NCBI GenBank assembly: GCA_963920575.1
Contig: OY986965.1
Coordinates: 2,727,072 to 2,791,071, forward strand
Source of the DNA: Narthecium ossifragum
Lineage: Eukaryota; Streptophyta; Magnoliopsida; Dioscoreales; Nartheciaceae
Reading direction: 5' to 3'
DNA: 64,000 nucleotides
The notes beneath the pieces are model-generated. The model saw only the letters and a list, made by a program, of their open reading frames with translations, had not been told where the DNA came from and ran no database searches. Positions 25,141-36,841 of the stretch are shown here, piece by piece (position 1 is the first letter of the stretch; each line of letters opens with the position of its first letter). Made by a program: the position numbers and the translations under genes.

Positions 25141-28100
25141 ATCTCACTCCACTACCATAGTCACAATTCTTTCCCTCTCTATCTTTCTCTCACCCCATCA
25201 TAATGTCCATAACTCTCTCATCTCCTAGTTAAGGTTTGAATTTAATTAATTTGGTGATGATTAAGGTTGGACCCGCCGGCAGTCCAATGCCTTGCCAGGC
25301 TAGCCTAGACGAGCTTGGGTATGAGTATCCAGGCCCAGCCCGAGCCCGACCCGGCCCACAATAGCAGCAGTGTCGGGCTTGGACATACCTTAGCCTGACC
25401 CGAGCCCATAAATTTTGGGCTCGGGCCAGGATGAGCACCCTTGGACAAATAGAGTGGCTCCATATAAGGAAACCATTAAATAGAGGTCAAGGGCAATTCA
25501 CTAATTGGACATAATTTCGGATAATACTTACCAATGGTGGTGCCAATCGACACAATTTTATTTCAGCCTTAAACCCACCTAGGCAGAAATTGTACGGGTT
25601 ACGACTAACCACTTTATTGAAGTCAATGCTAGTTGGCTCAAAAGACTTCACAACTCTGTCAACCAGCTGCTATATCGTGCGTTTTTTATTAGTAATAGCA
25701 AAACTGAAGCTGAATGAATGCTAAATTTGTACAAGAACTAGCTTAGTAGGTTCAGAAAGGAGTTGCAGGCCAAGGTTAAGCAGACACTGTCATGACCTGC
25801 ACATAGCCCATTTATGAAATGATCATGCAAAATATCCGGTGAATAATCGACCTAGTGGCAAGTTATGCCAAGTTTCTTGCTGCTCTTTTATTTACATAAA
25901 TACTTCAATATAGCCATGCTTTTCCTTTATGCTTTCTTATGTCAACAACATAAATGCACATACCAAGATAACAATTCAGAAAATCATCTAACGCATATCA
26001 TTAGAGGACTGATATGAAACGTTGAAACCCATTTGGAATTTGATAAGTAATGACTATTGCAGCAGACCCATCATCCTTTAATTCCTTCTTATAGTGGTTA
26101 CAGAATATACGACGAAATCAAGCAAAAAACTCTATGCAGCAAATGAAATTGAAGAGAACCATAAACAGAAAGCAAGGAATTACCTTTAACTCTTCCAGGT
26201 CGTGAAGAAAGCTTGCCATTCTGGTCACCGGAGCTCAATACTTTGCCAGCAATATCTTCCATATTTTCAGGAGTTTTTTGCTCTCCAAATGCTATGGATG
26301 GTACAAGGAGATGTTAAGAACTAAAATTACAAAATAACATGATCAAATCAAATTGGCGGAACAGCTAAGTCATTTAAAAACTAGCTTGAAGAGCACAAAA
26401 CTCAAGCTATTCATTTTGCAAACATGCAGTTCATGGCTTCTCAATGAAAAGAACTTAGCAAAAACTTACAGAAAGTTCGAAAGCGAAGAAAATTGATAGA
26501 GAGTATGCTCTCAATTTCCATGCACATATAATTCTGGATGTGCTATTCTCTGCAATACAAAAAGAGTTTCCTAACCACTAGATTCTATTGCTGGAAAGTT
26601 CAAAGGAGCTAATTGTTTAAGGCCGCAATACTATGTACGTGAATAAACAGCAGACTTAAGAGCCAGAGCTTCAGCTTGCATGCAACCAAACCTACCTTGG
26701 CCCACATAACTAAGTCAAAAAGGTTCAATATGCTTTGTGTAGCTAAAGCTAGCTCTGACTATGTCATTGGAAGTGAATCATGTCATCGCATACTTCACAT
26801 TCTCATTACCCCTGGCTGTTTAACTACCTTGAACCTGCTCAGAGTACATTATAATGCCAAATATAGGGCCATGACAAACCGCATGAAGATTAGCTAGTCA
26901 AATTTCTATGCAAGGTCCTACTTTCATAATTAACCTCAGAAATGGCTCTACCAGTGCAAAATAAATTCTACTTACCTGTGAACCATTTCAGAGATGCAAT
27001 TTTGTCCCACAAACAAAATTATGACTAGCATCTTGAACATTAACCACTAGGATTCTCATGCGATGCAAGGTCCTACATTCATAAATAGCCTCAAAATGAA
27101 TTAACCAGCGCAATATGACTTCTGCTCACCTGTGACCCATTTCGAAGATGCAATTTTGTCCCACAAAATAGCCACTTGAACATTAGCTACTAATATTTTA
27201 ATGTTAGGCTGCATTCATAGGCCAGTGTACATGTTTTAGGCGGCCAAACACAAATAAGCGTAGACACTTGGGTGTTTCCAAGGCTTAACATGATGGCGGA
27301 TAAACAGCAGCCAAAATCCTAGGTGCTTAAGGCACCACATTTATTACTTTTTAAATCTCTTTGCTTGCAACTTACAACAAATACCTACTGCAAAGGAGTT
27401 TCTTTCACTAGAGCAAATGGAAAAGGCATTTAAGAAGACCACAAATATAAACGTATGCAGGGAAATGCTACACAAAACCTTCTTATTCACAGCAATATGC
27501 ATCCTCAGTTAGTCCCATCAGTCACGACACAGCAACCATTCCCAATGTTACAATGCAGTTTATGCATCTCTTTAACTGTCTCTTCAAATACTCTCAGACA
27601 AGATTGCCGCACCGGTCAGAACAACAGTTACAGATACTCAGCATGGACCTCGTGTTGACTACAAGAAGCTCTTCTGAGCTAATACAAGAATCGGTATGGG
27701 GTCTGTGCTGATACAGGTATTGTGCCAGTAATTTACCGGCAAGGCAATCAACAATCGCAGGTCTCAGTTGCTTCCGACTAACTGAAAATTTGCATAAATG
27801 CAACTACCTATTAAAATACTTCTCAAGAGCGTCATTGAGAATATTGATTATCTTGTACATACAAGTATGGACACTTAGCAATCTTAGAAGATAGAAGTAT
27901 TTAAAGCTTAAGCTGACACCCTTTAAGAAACTTGTACCAGCTTTAATTCCAGATGAATGAGAGCTTCAATGGTTCCACGCCATATTTCCAAACTGCAATG
28001 GAGACCATCTTTACACCCAGACCGATTTTCTCAATCCAATATCTATCCTAACTGAATCTAGAACAGTCAATTATGCACAAACAATATGGGGTTTGATGTT

Positions 28101-31100
28101 GGTTGCTCGTGCAGTTTGAGCTAAAATACATGGATGCAGAAAGTGATTCCAATAGACATCAGACACAACTTTAGAATCAGCGGGGTACTAGCTACTCCAA
28201 CAAAGTGCCACCATTAGGCTTATAAGTCCATTAGCAGCAAAGAGAAATCACATGTAGAAAAAATCTGAGGCAACAAACAAGTTGTGCGTCATTTTCGAGC
28301 ACCTATACAGCATTAATATCAAAATATAGAATAATTTAAACGCATAATCATACCCAACCATCACTTATATGGGAATTGGTGAAGGATACTACCACTGGTT
28401 GCTTGCGACTTTTTTCTCCCCTTCTTTAGAGGCTTCTTATGTTCATTACCGCCCTTAAACCCGAGAGGCGTGTGTTCTGAAGAGTTCAATAACACACAAC
28501 GCCCTGCAAAAAGTCAGATCTACATTCAGAAAGCTGCAAAAGGTCAGATATATACCAATTACCACTAGCATTTGTTATCATCAGGCGCACCGATTCACTA
28601 ACATTCATTGACCAATTGAAAACCTATACAAATGCCAAGGACCCTAGTTTTCCAACTTATAACTGTTCACAAAATTTGGCATCAATGAACCAAAATCTTG
28701 GTAATATCAAATATCAAGGGCAATCATCATAAATCCAAGTCTTGCCACCATTCAAAACTTACATATTAGGTGGGAATAGTACTAAGATTCTTACAATTCA
28801 CAACTCTTGCCATTTAATATAACAGCTCATCACCTAAGTGGCTATAGACTAGACTAGAGATCATGTTGCCAGTTGGCACATACTGGCATGGTCCGGCATG
28901 TTATATGTATTGGCACACACCTTGTGTTGATACATGCATTAGGTCAGAAGAGCCTCATGCTGCCAGCACTAGCTCCATGTCAAGTAACAACATGTATTGT
29001 GCCAACCACACAACACATGCCACTGGAACGACAATCCATGGATCTGAGCAAAGATTCCCATGCCACCTAGAATATATTGTGCAAGTGTGTGGTGGCACGA
29101 AAAGGATGGTTATGCCATCAGATATCATTTTTCCCAATTTTTATGGTACCCTTTCTACTTCAAAAGTAATCGGGGAAAATAGAAAAGTTGTAGCCCAGTT
29201 GATAGGGAGATCTTCTACGTCTATCAGTGTGGGTTGATATCAGCCTTATCTTCTATTTTCAGCCTGAAAATTTGGCTAAAATTGGGAAGGAGTTCCCCCA
29301 ATTTTGAGCCAGAATTTTTAAAAGTTCGAAATGGTTAGGATAAAGTGAAAAATGGGTGTCAAAATAGAGGGGGATCACGTCAATCTACCTTATGGGGCAG
29401 ATTTGGGCAGATTGCAACCTAACTTCCCATTTTGAGCATAAAGTTTTGGCTGAAACTAGGGAGGAACCGATCTTTCCTAAGTCAAATTACAATATATTTA
29501 TTAGTCAAACTACCCTTTTGTACTAGTCACATCAAATCTATATCTTGGACTATCTCTCACACTATTTGGATATGCAAAATGAGTAAATAGCTTAATTTCA
29601 TAGTTTTAAATAAAAAAAGGGGTGAAAAATCATGCAAAATGAGTAATAAGCTTAATTTCATAGATTTTATTCAAAGAGGGGTGAAGAAACCTCTAGCCGG
29701 AGCATTTACCTCTAACTGTCATTCAACCACCACCGGCATTAAGGACATCCATTCTTACCTTATATGGGGTCTAAGCATGAGGACAATGAGTCAATGACTG
29801 TTTCACAAGTCCACACCGAATGGTGATTTTACAGATATATTCCAAATTGAAACACATAGATGCTAAATGGAACACAAAGAATATGAGTGGAAGTATTGGG
29901 AAGTAGTTTTCCTAATCGATTCACGAACAGATATTCAATCACAACAAAATTTTCAGAGGAAAGCAAAACCTGCATGGGCTGCATATTGGCTGACTTTGAC
30001 TGGCTTTCTACAAGTAGTGCAATGAACCTTAAAAGGAGATGTCAATATTAGGGCAGCAAATAAAATAACAACAAAATCATAGATATATGACAAAGGTGAC
30101 CATTTCAAAGAGTGTATGAAGTCTGATAGGCTATTCAGTGATTCAGTTAATTGAAGAACTTTCTAAAAAGTTCCCATTTAAATACTTGCTATATATATAT
30201 TGATCTCAGAAAACACAGCATGCTGGATCACCATCACTCATATTTCCATTCATCTTGACGGGACGAATAGGTTAGAAACAATCGTTGACAAAGATCTGCT
30301 CAACTAACAGATTGCAAATTTGCACTCGCACACTTTGTTGGTCACGTGTAATAGCATCCAAACACATGACTATCTTAAGAGTAAAGAATTTATATATTGT
30401 CCAACATTCGCAAGTGTAACTTAGTTCTCGGGAAGCAAGTATTTTCCTCCACACGGATGTAAGCAACTTAGGTCCATTGTTGACAGGACACAAAGCTGTG
30501 CCTTGCCAATTTTAGAGTAAATTCTTTTGAAGTAAATCCATATGGCTGGTATCAATCAATCAATTATTACTGAGCACTATATGTGGTGCAGTCACACATC
30601 ACAATAACCGTGCCGACACTAGATGCACAGTACGTACTAGTCAGTACACTAGATGTACGTAATGTGTTTAGGTGAGACCTGTTTACTAATGGGTGAGTTC
30701 AATACAAATGTATGTTAGATCGAGTATTATGGATCAGGTTTGTGTAGATTTCACCTGAAACCCGCTTTCTCTTTATAAGTACATAAAATTAACATGTGAA
30801 AACCCTAATCTACTCAATGCCTACACATCTCGGAGCCAATCTCTCCCCTACGCCTCCAATGCCAAACTCCTCCGACGCTAGCCTCCTCTATGCCAAGGGA
30901 AGCTTTTTTCTCTTCTCTTCTCTTCTCCTCTCCTCTTCGCTCGACACATGCTTTCTCTTTTTCTCTACCAACCCTAGAGTTGTCGGCACATAGCATCCGC
31001 ACGGCAATCCTGATGCACTCATTGCAGACCTAAACTTCTTAGCCCTTGTTTCTACCAAACATGGCTAGACACTCACTGTATACTTCCCATGATATTTCGT

Positions 31101-34100
31101 CCCAATTGGTAAAGCCAAACTTGTACTCTTATATTCCAATCCAAAACTTAAAAAAATAGAACTCTACTCGAGCTTCCCGAGTATGTTTGTAGATATAAAG
31201 GTAAAACATTTATCCCATCAAGTACCATTTTCAAATTTAGAAGGCAGCTCTATGCTATAGGAACACCTATGTCTGAGAAAAAGCTTATTGAAATGTTCTC
31301 AAAAAATTGTTTTGAGCTGGTGCCTAGTATAGACTTTCATCTTTCTGTAATTAGATATCAGCTCTTGTTATTACAATAATTCCAGCAAGCTTGTGGCTCT
31401 AGCTTCATATAATTAACAAGGACAACTCCTGTTCATCGAAGAATAAATGGTCTTCATTTTCCTGAAGTAATGACAAATTCAATGTATCGCAGGTTTTGTG
31501 CTGATTGTTTCCCAAGTATTCGATAACCTAGTCTTGGAATGGCACAGAGACTGACTTCAGCAAGTGCAGCAGCATAGTAAAACTAGTATGCTTTGACATG
31601 AAAGAATAAACAAGGGTGGACATGGAAAAACCACATTTTAAAAAGACGTTTGAATTGACTACACGTGGATCAGAAGACCTGAAACGCACCATAAAACTAT
31701 AAATACCATCATCAGATAGTTCAAAGAATTTCTGAGTTTCTATAGTATTACCAAATGCAAGGGGTCCGACAAGGGCCTGGACTCGAAAACATGCATATCT
31801 GCAAGAAGAAAAGGAATAACATTTGTGAAATATTTTATTGAAGACAACTATGTACCAATTCAAAAGTGGGCATATAATTTTGCACCAACGAAACAGAAAT
31901 GTAAGCTGTTGACACCATTTAAGACACCAACAACATTGAAGAGGAATGCGCAGCTGACCTCAAGTAAACATAGGACAGCATCTTGCAAATTAAATTTACC
32001 TCTGTTTGTTATCCAAAAACCACCACCCACATTTCAAAACATCAGTTATTCATCTTTTAAGAAGAAGAACTATAGAAATACTCTGAAACATCTTAACAGC
32101 ACAATTACTTGGTACCAATTAATGCGCTATGGGCTCTAAGCAGCAGATTCTCATCGCTAGTTATATTCTACTTCCAAAATGTGCAGGTACATGGATTGCA
32201 AGGGAAAGATGTAACTCGAGTATCAACAAGATCGCATAATGCTGCATTATAAATGCTTGTCAACAAAAATATGTCAAGCTAATAGGCTAAAAGAATCACA
32301 TTTAATGTTTGTTCCCTTAATGCCGATTATATCCAAAGACTTGAAACTACAACTGCACTTAAAATGAACTTGCATCACTGACAAGCATTGCAAGCGCACT
32401 CTAGATTTATCATTTAGTAACAGGCAAATTTTACCAAGTTCCCAAAGAATTTTTAACATGAAATCTAAACATCCTAATTTCAATGTTCTTGTCTGTACCC
32501 TGACACTCGCATACCAGCTCTATGCAAAAAGTGCAAATCAGAGTCACATGATCTGCAGGAAACCAAAATTATCAGATTCCTCACAGATTTCTGCTTATGG
32601 TTCCACTACAAATAGGATCTTACGGCAACTCATTAATCAACCCAATTGTAATTTCAGCTAACAACCCATGCTTTAGTCATTGCTATATCTGATAAATAAA
32701 ACTAATGTTGAAGTAACAACAACCACATTTTGTCAACTCATCAAAAAAAAAAAACAACCACATTTCTCCTAGGTCTCCAAATATTACTTTGACTTTCCAG
32801 TTGCGGAACCAATCCAACTGTTGAAAGTTTGTCTAGAGACTATTTTACATCCAATTTTCCAAAATATCCAATAGTATCACACTTAAATGTTTTTAAACTC
32901 ACTCTTTCAACTCCAACTATAAACTTGACAAGTTCATCAAGTCCCAAAGCTTATCCTGCGGTGACATTATCCAGTTTAGTTGCTTCAAATTGCATATATA
33001 TTCTAGAATTCATTCAAGAACTTGTAACATACATATTCCCAACATAAACCTCAATTAATAGTATCAGAAACCTTCCACGATTATTTTTCTTTCAATCTCT
33101 CGACCGAAACAAAGTTTATCACATTCTTCCTGGATATGATACAATCAACAATGATCCTTATCTAGTTATCTTTTTAGTCAAGTAAAGACAACTTAGATTC
33201 ACTCTTTTTCCTAACACAGGCCACCATCTCTTGAACTATTCTTAGGGCTAACAAATAATTCCTCTCGGGACCTAATCGGATGATCACTTCATGCAAGTTG
33301 TAATGATTATTCTCCCAACTTCACTAAAAGTTTAATCAGTATAAGACCCCAACCCTTACACAAACTGAAATAATAAACACACAAAAAAGAATGTGACATG
33401 CTCATATTTGAAGGTGTGTGTGTGCCTTAATCAGCCTTTTGAACATAAACCGATATGTGCCAGTTCTGCTCAAAAGCTTATCCTATATACAGTGCTGTAA
33501 ATTCTTGAGCACAGTGGTCTACTTCACAACATTCCACTTTAAACTTAAAACAGGCATACACTTACGCTTCTGATATGTAATGGTAGCAGAAAAACAGTGA
33601 TATCAGGTGAATAGAAGTACAAAAATACATTGCCGTAGTTACGATAACCTTCTAACAATTTAATCTGAAACAGATTAAATGACTAATCATTGCATACCTT
33701 CCTCTTCAAGCAAATTTGCTTCATCTGCATTAAGAAACTCTCTTTGTATAGCCTGAATAGCAAGTTGCTCATAATTTGCGTCCTCTGATAAAATGATCAG
33801 CAGAGACAGAGTATAAATTTTGAATCAAGCAAAAGATAAACTGTTCATTCCTAAAATTTGTTCGTAGTAAAGTAAGTTCTTTGTAGCCCATAATCACAAA
33901 CATAGGGACCAATGTCAAAACCAAAAAAGCCATTTGTGACATAAACTCAACTTTTCTTTGATACAAGGAAATATGAGAGAGATTTTGGTTCAAATTCACA
34001 AGCCAAATGCTCCTTGTCCCTTTTTAGCTTCAGAACAATAAATACTGTGCATGGTATTTGAAATATAATCATGAATCAAGCCGTAAAAAGTTTCCTCAAA

Positions 34101-34887
34101 CATTGGAATTGGCTTCATTCCATAATTAACTCTTTATCTGGTCTAGGTTTTGGAAAGTAGATGCCTATACATCAGGCTCTTAATCAACTTACATGTGATT
34201 TATAGCATTATGATTCAAAAAGTTAAACTGAAAAAATTGTTCATTGGGTACGCTTATCATATCCAGGTGAATTAGGCTATGAAAATTCATCAAATGGGAT
34301 ATGGAATCTTTATAAGTTGTTTTTACATGTTTCTCGCCATAATGCAGTTGGTAGTCATGGAAGATTTCTTCAATGATTTGGATCTATGTTTAGTTCTGAA
34401 ACTTGAAGACGGGTGAATAGGTTGTAGTACCTTGTTTCACTACATTATGCCATAGCCAGTTTGTGCATATGTGCTTTTCACTTTAAATGACAAGACTGTA
34501 CTTCAACAAATGATGAATGTAACTACACCAGAAATTATCACACAGAGCACTTGCTGTAAAACCTTAAAGCCCACACGAGATCAGAAATCAGAAGTTCACC
34601 ACAGCAAAAACACAGGAGATTATTGGACAAAAGGAAGTACCATATGCACATAAAGTCTGATCTAAGCAATCAATAGTCATTAGAAGTTTCTGAAAAGCAT
34701 TTCAAATGTAACAATCAAGAAAGTAGATCAGAAGAAGCAATATACTAAATAAAAGGTAACTGATAACTCAAAGATCAAATTTAGTTCCATCCCAGAGTGG
34801 TAAAATACCTGTTGTATTTGGACAATTCCCAGCAGTAAGGACTCGGACCAAGGCAGACAGCTTCCCATCTCCAACTTTACATACCAT
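17951..34887 (-). CDS. Plant C2HC zinc-finger protein, SGF11/SCA7-like motif (9 coding exons, about 327 aa)
   Basis: Exons on the minus strand are 34887-34809, 33784-33698, 31798-31752, 30027-29970, 28503-28393, 26291-26184, 20485-20268, 19783-19603 and 18045-17951. Every border is GT-AG and the phases close to 328 codons. The protein begins MVCKVGDGKLSALVRVLTAG, then an acidic helix (NADEANLLEEED) and MHVFESRPLSDPLHL. Next comes the finger CTTCRKPVKVSQYAAHAGRC (C-x2-C-x11-H-x3-C, about residues 74-93). A Lys-rich stretch and PLATKIYHSNGNHRLRLALGH (about 165-186) follow. I recall a conserved but poorly characterised plant family with this motif order. The finger spacing resembles the SGF11/SCA7 type of the SAGA deubiquitinase module, so a chromatin role is possible; that is inference. 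The last two exons are less certain. A likely 5' UTR exon lies at 36251-36440, with donor GTAGGT. Introns are swollen by transposons. Confidence 0.75.
18898..18956. repeat. Compound (CT)n(CA)n microsatellite
   Basis: A long CT run passes directly into a CA run, and CA-rich degenerate repeats continue to about 19150. It lies in the last intron of the zinc-finger gene. The frames reading across it on either strand are repeat artefacts. Confidence 0.95.
19293..19437 (+). mobile_element. Possible tRNA-derived SINE
   Basis: This roughly 145-bp insert contains GGTGGCTAGCACCTC followed about 45 bp later by GGGTTCAAATGAG. The second resembles a tRNA-type box B; the first is a weak box A. The segment ends in TTTTTGAAAAA. 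Flanking 17-bp direct repeats at 19276-19292 and 19438-19454 differ at two positions and look like target-site duplications. It lies in the last intron of the zinc-finger gene. The short length and weak box A leave this uncertain. Confidence 0.4.
20963..22290. mobile_element. Mutator-like element with long terminal inverted repeats
   Basis: The left end (about 20963-21180) contains CACCTAAGATGACTAAAATA and repeated AACTTGATAC. The right end (about 22040-22290) carries the complement, with an internal duplication. The arms are about 200 bp and diverged, which suggests a MULE-type element of about 1.3 kb. The interior has no transposase frame that I recognise, but it does hold a CTACCGAT repeat copy (21475-21615). 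It sits in the largest intron of the zinc-finger gene. No target-site duplication was established. Confidence 0.55.
21475..21620. repeat. CTACCGAT palindromic repeat, copy 3
   Basis: This is the most compact copy. GAGATACCGATTGGTTGATC and ATCGGTAGTGTTCTACCGAT form the core, followed by the complementary arm GATCGGTATCTCACTACCGAT, and it ends in ATGTGTAATGTACATG. Arm pairing extends about 45 bp each side around a 6-bp loop at the centre. Confidence 0.8.
22998..25070. mobile_element. Middle hAT element with a transposase N-terminal remnant
   Basis: It is flanked by the perfect 8-bp duplication CCCACATC (22990-22997 and 25071-25078). The left end CAGG is separated from its continuation GGGCGGTGC by the inner insertion. 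The right end, read inward on the complement, is CAGTGGCAGCTCC. Its own length is about 970 bp. A frame at 24818 onwards encodes MDKFLKRKSPIEQHSSQSQD, which resembles the start of plant TTF-type zinc-finger hAT transposases and breaks off soon after. It therefore looks like an internally deleted non-autonomous copy. Confidence 0.75.
23002..24102. mobile_element. Innermost hAT element (1.1 kb) with 16-bp perfect TIRs
   Basis: The ends are CAGTGGCGGAACCAGG and its exact complement. The flanks are CATCCAGG (22994-23001) and CATCAGGG (24103-24110). This fits an 8-bp duplication taken from the junction of the middle element, with one C lost on the right. It contains a run of 20 C (23066-23085), three tandem copies of a 26-bp AT-rich unit (about 23337-23412), and a remnant frame at 23757-23939. 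That frame reads DPGSHKPIETYDIG near its start, reminiscent of TTF-type hAT transposases, and it is not intact. Confidence 0.8.
25088..25136. repeat. (CT)n microsatellite
   Basis: An uninterrupted CT dinucleotide run lies in the outermost hAT element, just to the right of the middle element's right end. Confidence 0.95.
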
Positions 34888-34893
34888 TGGGAC

Positions 34894-35410
34894 GAAAGCT
34901 AGGGATATCTTATTCAGAGAAGAAAATAATCAAATATTATTTCATCTGAAGAACTTCAAATTTGCACTATATCAAAAGTTATCCCATGTTATCTGTTAGA
35001 AAATATGAATGAAGAATGTGCCAGGGAACTGATTTTGTTACTCATAACCTCCAATATTATTTTATGTGCAGTCATTCTATGAGCAATTTCATGCTTTAAT
35101 AGTGGCTATAGAAATGTCTCAACCAATGGCTATATATAAATCTCGGCTATAGAAAGCTAGAGATATCTTCCTTGAGGAAAAAAGCAAACATATTATGTCA
35201 TCGGAAGCAAACATATTATGTCATCGGAAGAAATTTAAAATTGCAGAATTTCAAAACTTATCCCACAAATCTGTTACAGCACATGAAGACAGTGCCATGG
35301 AACTGTTTTTTTCACTCATAACGTCCAATATCGTGATGTGCATAGTCATGTTATGCGCAATTTCTCTCTTTATATGGCAGCTACAGAAAGACCTCAAAGC
35401 CAATGGCTAT
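34894..35410. repeat. Diverged tandem duplication (about 258 bp x 2) next to the zinc-finger gene start
   Basis: A block starting GAAAGCTAGGGATATCTT at 34894 is repeated from 35152 as GAAAGCTAGAGATATCTTCC. Later landmarks also match in order: AACTTATCCCA, GTGCCA.GGAACTG, ACTCATAAC.TCCAATAT and CCAATGGCTATA. A 23-bp unit is itself doubled at about 35184-35229. The copy nearest the gene covers the likely splice acceptor and leader just upstream of the start codon. Confidence 0.75.
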
Positions 35411-36250
35411 AGATGCATTTCAGTAGAAAATCTTAGATTGTCAGTCTTCATTTTATTTACCGCAACTAAAACAGAATTTGATAGCTTATTTAATTTGGAA
35501 AAGCCAGTTTCCTGTTGGCCAGAACTCCCTAATACCTAAAACTGCCCAAATTCCTAAACGTGCTCTCTACATTGCAGTAGAATGTCCTTTTGTTAGCTAT
35601 AACATCTCTTACTCACAATCTTGGCATTTTCCAACCATATTGATTGCTTCCAAGCAAAATGCTAGCAGTATTCTTCTCCACACTTACCCACCCAATATTG
35701 ACTTCCAAATATTGACGTCTCAAACTCGAAACCCCGAGTTGGACTCGTGCAATTCATACAAACGAAAAAGAACCTGAAACAACATTTCGATCAGTTTATG
35801 GTCGATGACTTATCTGACTGTTCCATATATACCTTCTCGCGTCGAGGATTGAAATGCGCAAGCAAAAAATTTGGTTTTTCAAAATTTCAGTTTCACACTT
35901 CAAGTTCCTATCATTTCCACTTACCCACGAAACATTCACCGAAATCAAAACACCAATTCCTAAGACCAGGCGGGACCCAACCAAAAATAAAGAAACCAAA
36001 ATCCCCATTTCAATCAAATTCCGATGGTCGAATCAAATCTTGGAATGCACAAACACAATCTCAGATCGTTATTTTGAAACCCATGTCGCGTCACGTTTAG
36101 AGCACAATGCTGACGATAATCTTCAATTCCCTAACAATTCCGTCTCACATACCAAACAAACGACGGAATCAGAACCAAATCCGAATATAAAGAAACCGAG
36201 TCCCCATTTAACCGGGTTACCGAGAGGTTCTTGAATCAAGAAATACCTAC

Positions 36251-36440
36251 CTAGGATGACGAGAGAAGAGCCGAGGTAGCGATCGCCCCGGGATCTTAAA
36301 TCGAAGCTTAGCATCCAAAGCCGCCGCCGTGGAGCTCCGGCGATATTAATCGCAGATGCCAATCCAGCATCGCGTGGAAAGAGAGAGACGTTAGAATTAG
36401 GCGCTGGTCGAAGTCTTGGAGGAGAGGACTCCCATATGTT
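36251..36440 (-). other. Probable 5' UTR exon of the zinc-finger gene
   Basis: A GC-richer segment on the minus strand ends in CATCCTAG followed by GTAGGT, a good donor. It is separated from the start codon exon by about 1.4 kb. The placement is inferred from composition and the donor only. Confidence 0.4.
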
Positions 36441-36841
36441 CACCCAGCTGGTTTCTTATTTTCGCCACGATATCTCTGTTTTTTAAATTGTGTAATTAGT
36501 TTTGGATCAGGCGTTGCAACTGCCGGCTCCTCTTGAAATAATAGGACATAACAACTGCCGTTTTCACTAAATCTCGATTAAAGACATGTTCCTAAAAGGG
36601 CAGAAGGAAAAAAAAGGCGGAGCTGCTACTAATAATAGAAAAATAAGAAAAATAACAATAATAGACTACAATTTCAAACCAAGAATTGCATCAATTTTAC
36701 AAGAATTGCATCAATTCCGCTACACATGGAATTTTTTTGAATAATAAATGAGGATGCATGAAAAACTAATGTAGTATGCAAAACAACCGCATCTATAGAT
36801 ACATCTCAACTAATGCTGCATCGCGTAATGTTGCATGGCTC

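Larger units (their letters stand above)
22763..25442. mobile_element. Outermost hAT-like element of a three-level nest
   Basis: The element is flanked by the 9-base direct repeat GGACAAATA (22754-22762 and 25443-25451), which fits an 8-bp hAT target-site duplication plus one base. Its ends are imperfect inverted repeats (TAGGCATGAGCATC on the left, GATGAGCACCCTT on the right) with GGGCTCGGGCC-type sequence just inside. Its own sequence is about 600 bp; the rest of the span is a younger insertion (22998-25070). It has no coding remnant. It lies in the largest intron of the zinc-finger gene. Confidence 0.75.

Noticed and set aside
31528..31863. 111-aa minus-strand open frame near the zinc-finger gene
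   Set aside because: Only 47 bp here (31752-31798) are an exon, and in a different frame (MHVFESRPLSDPLHL). The long frame is a shadow.
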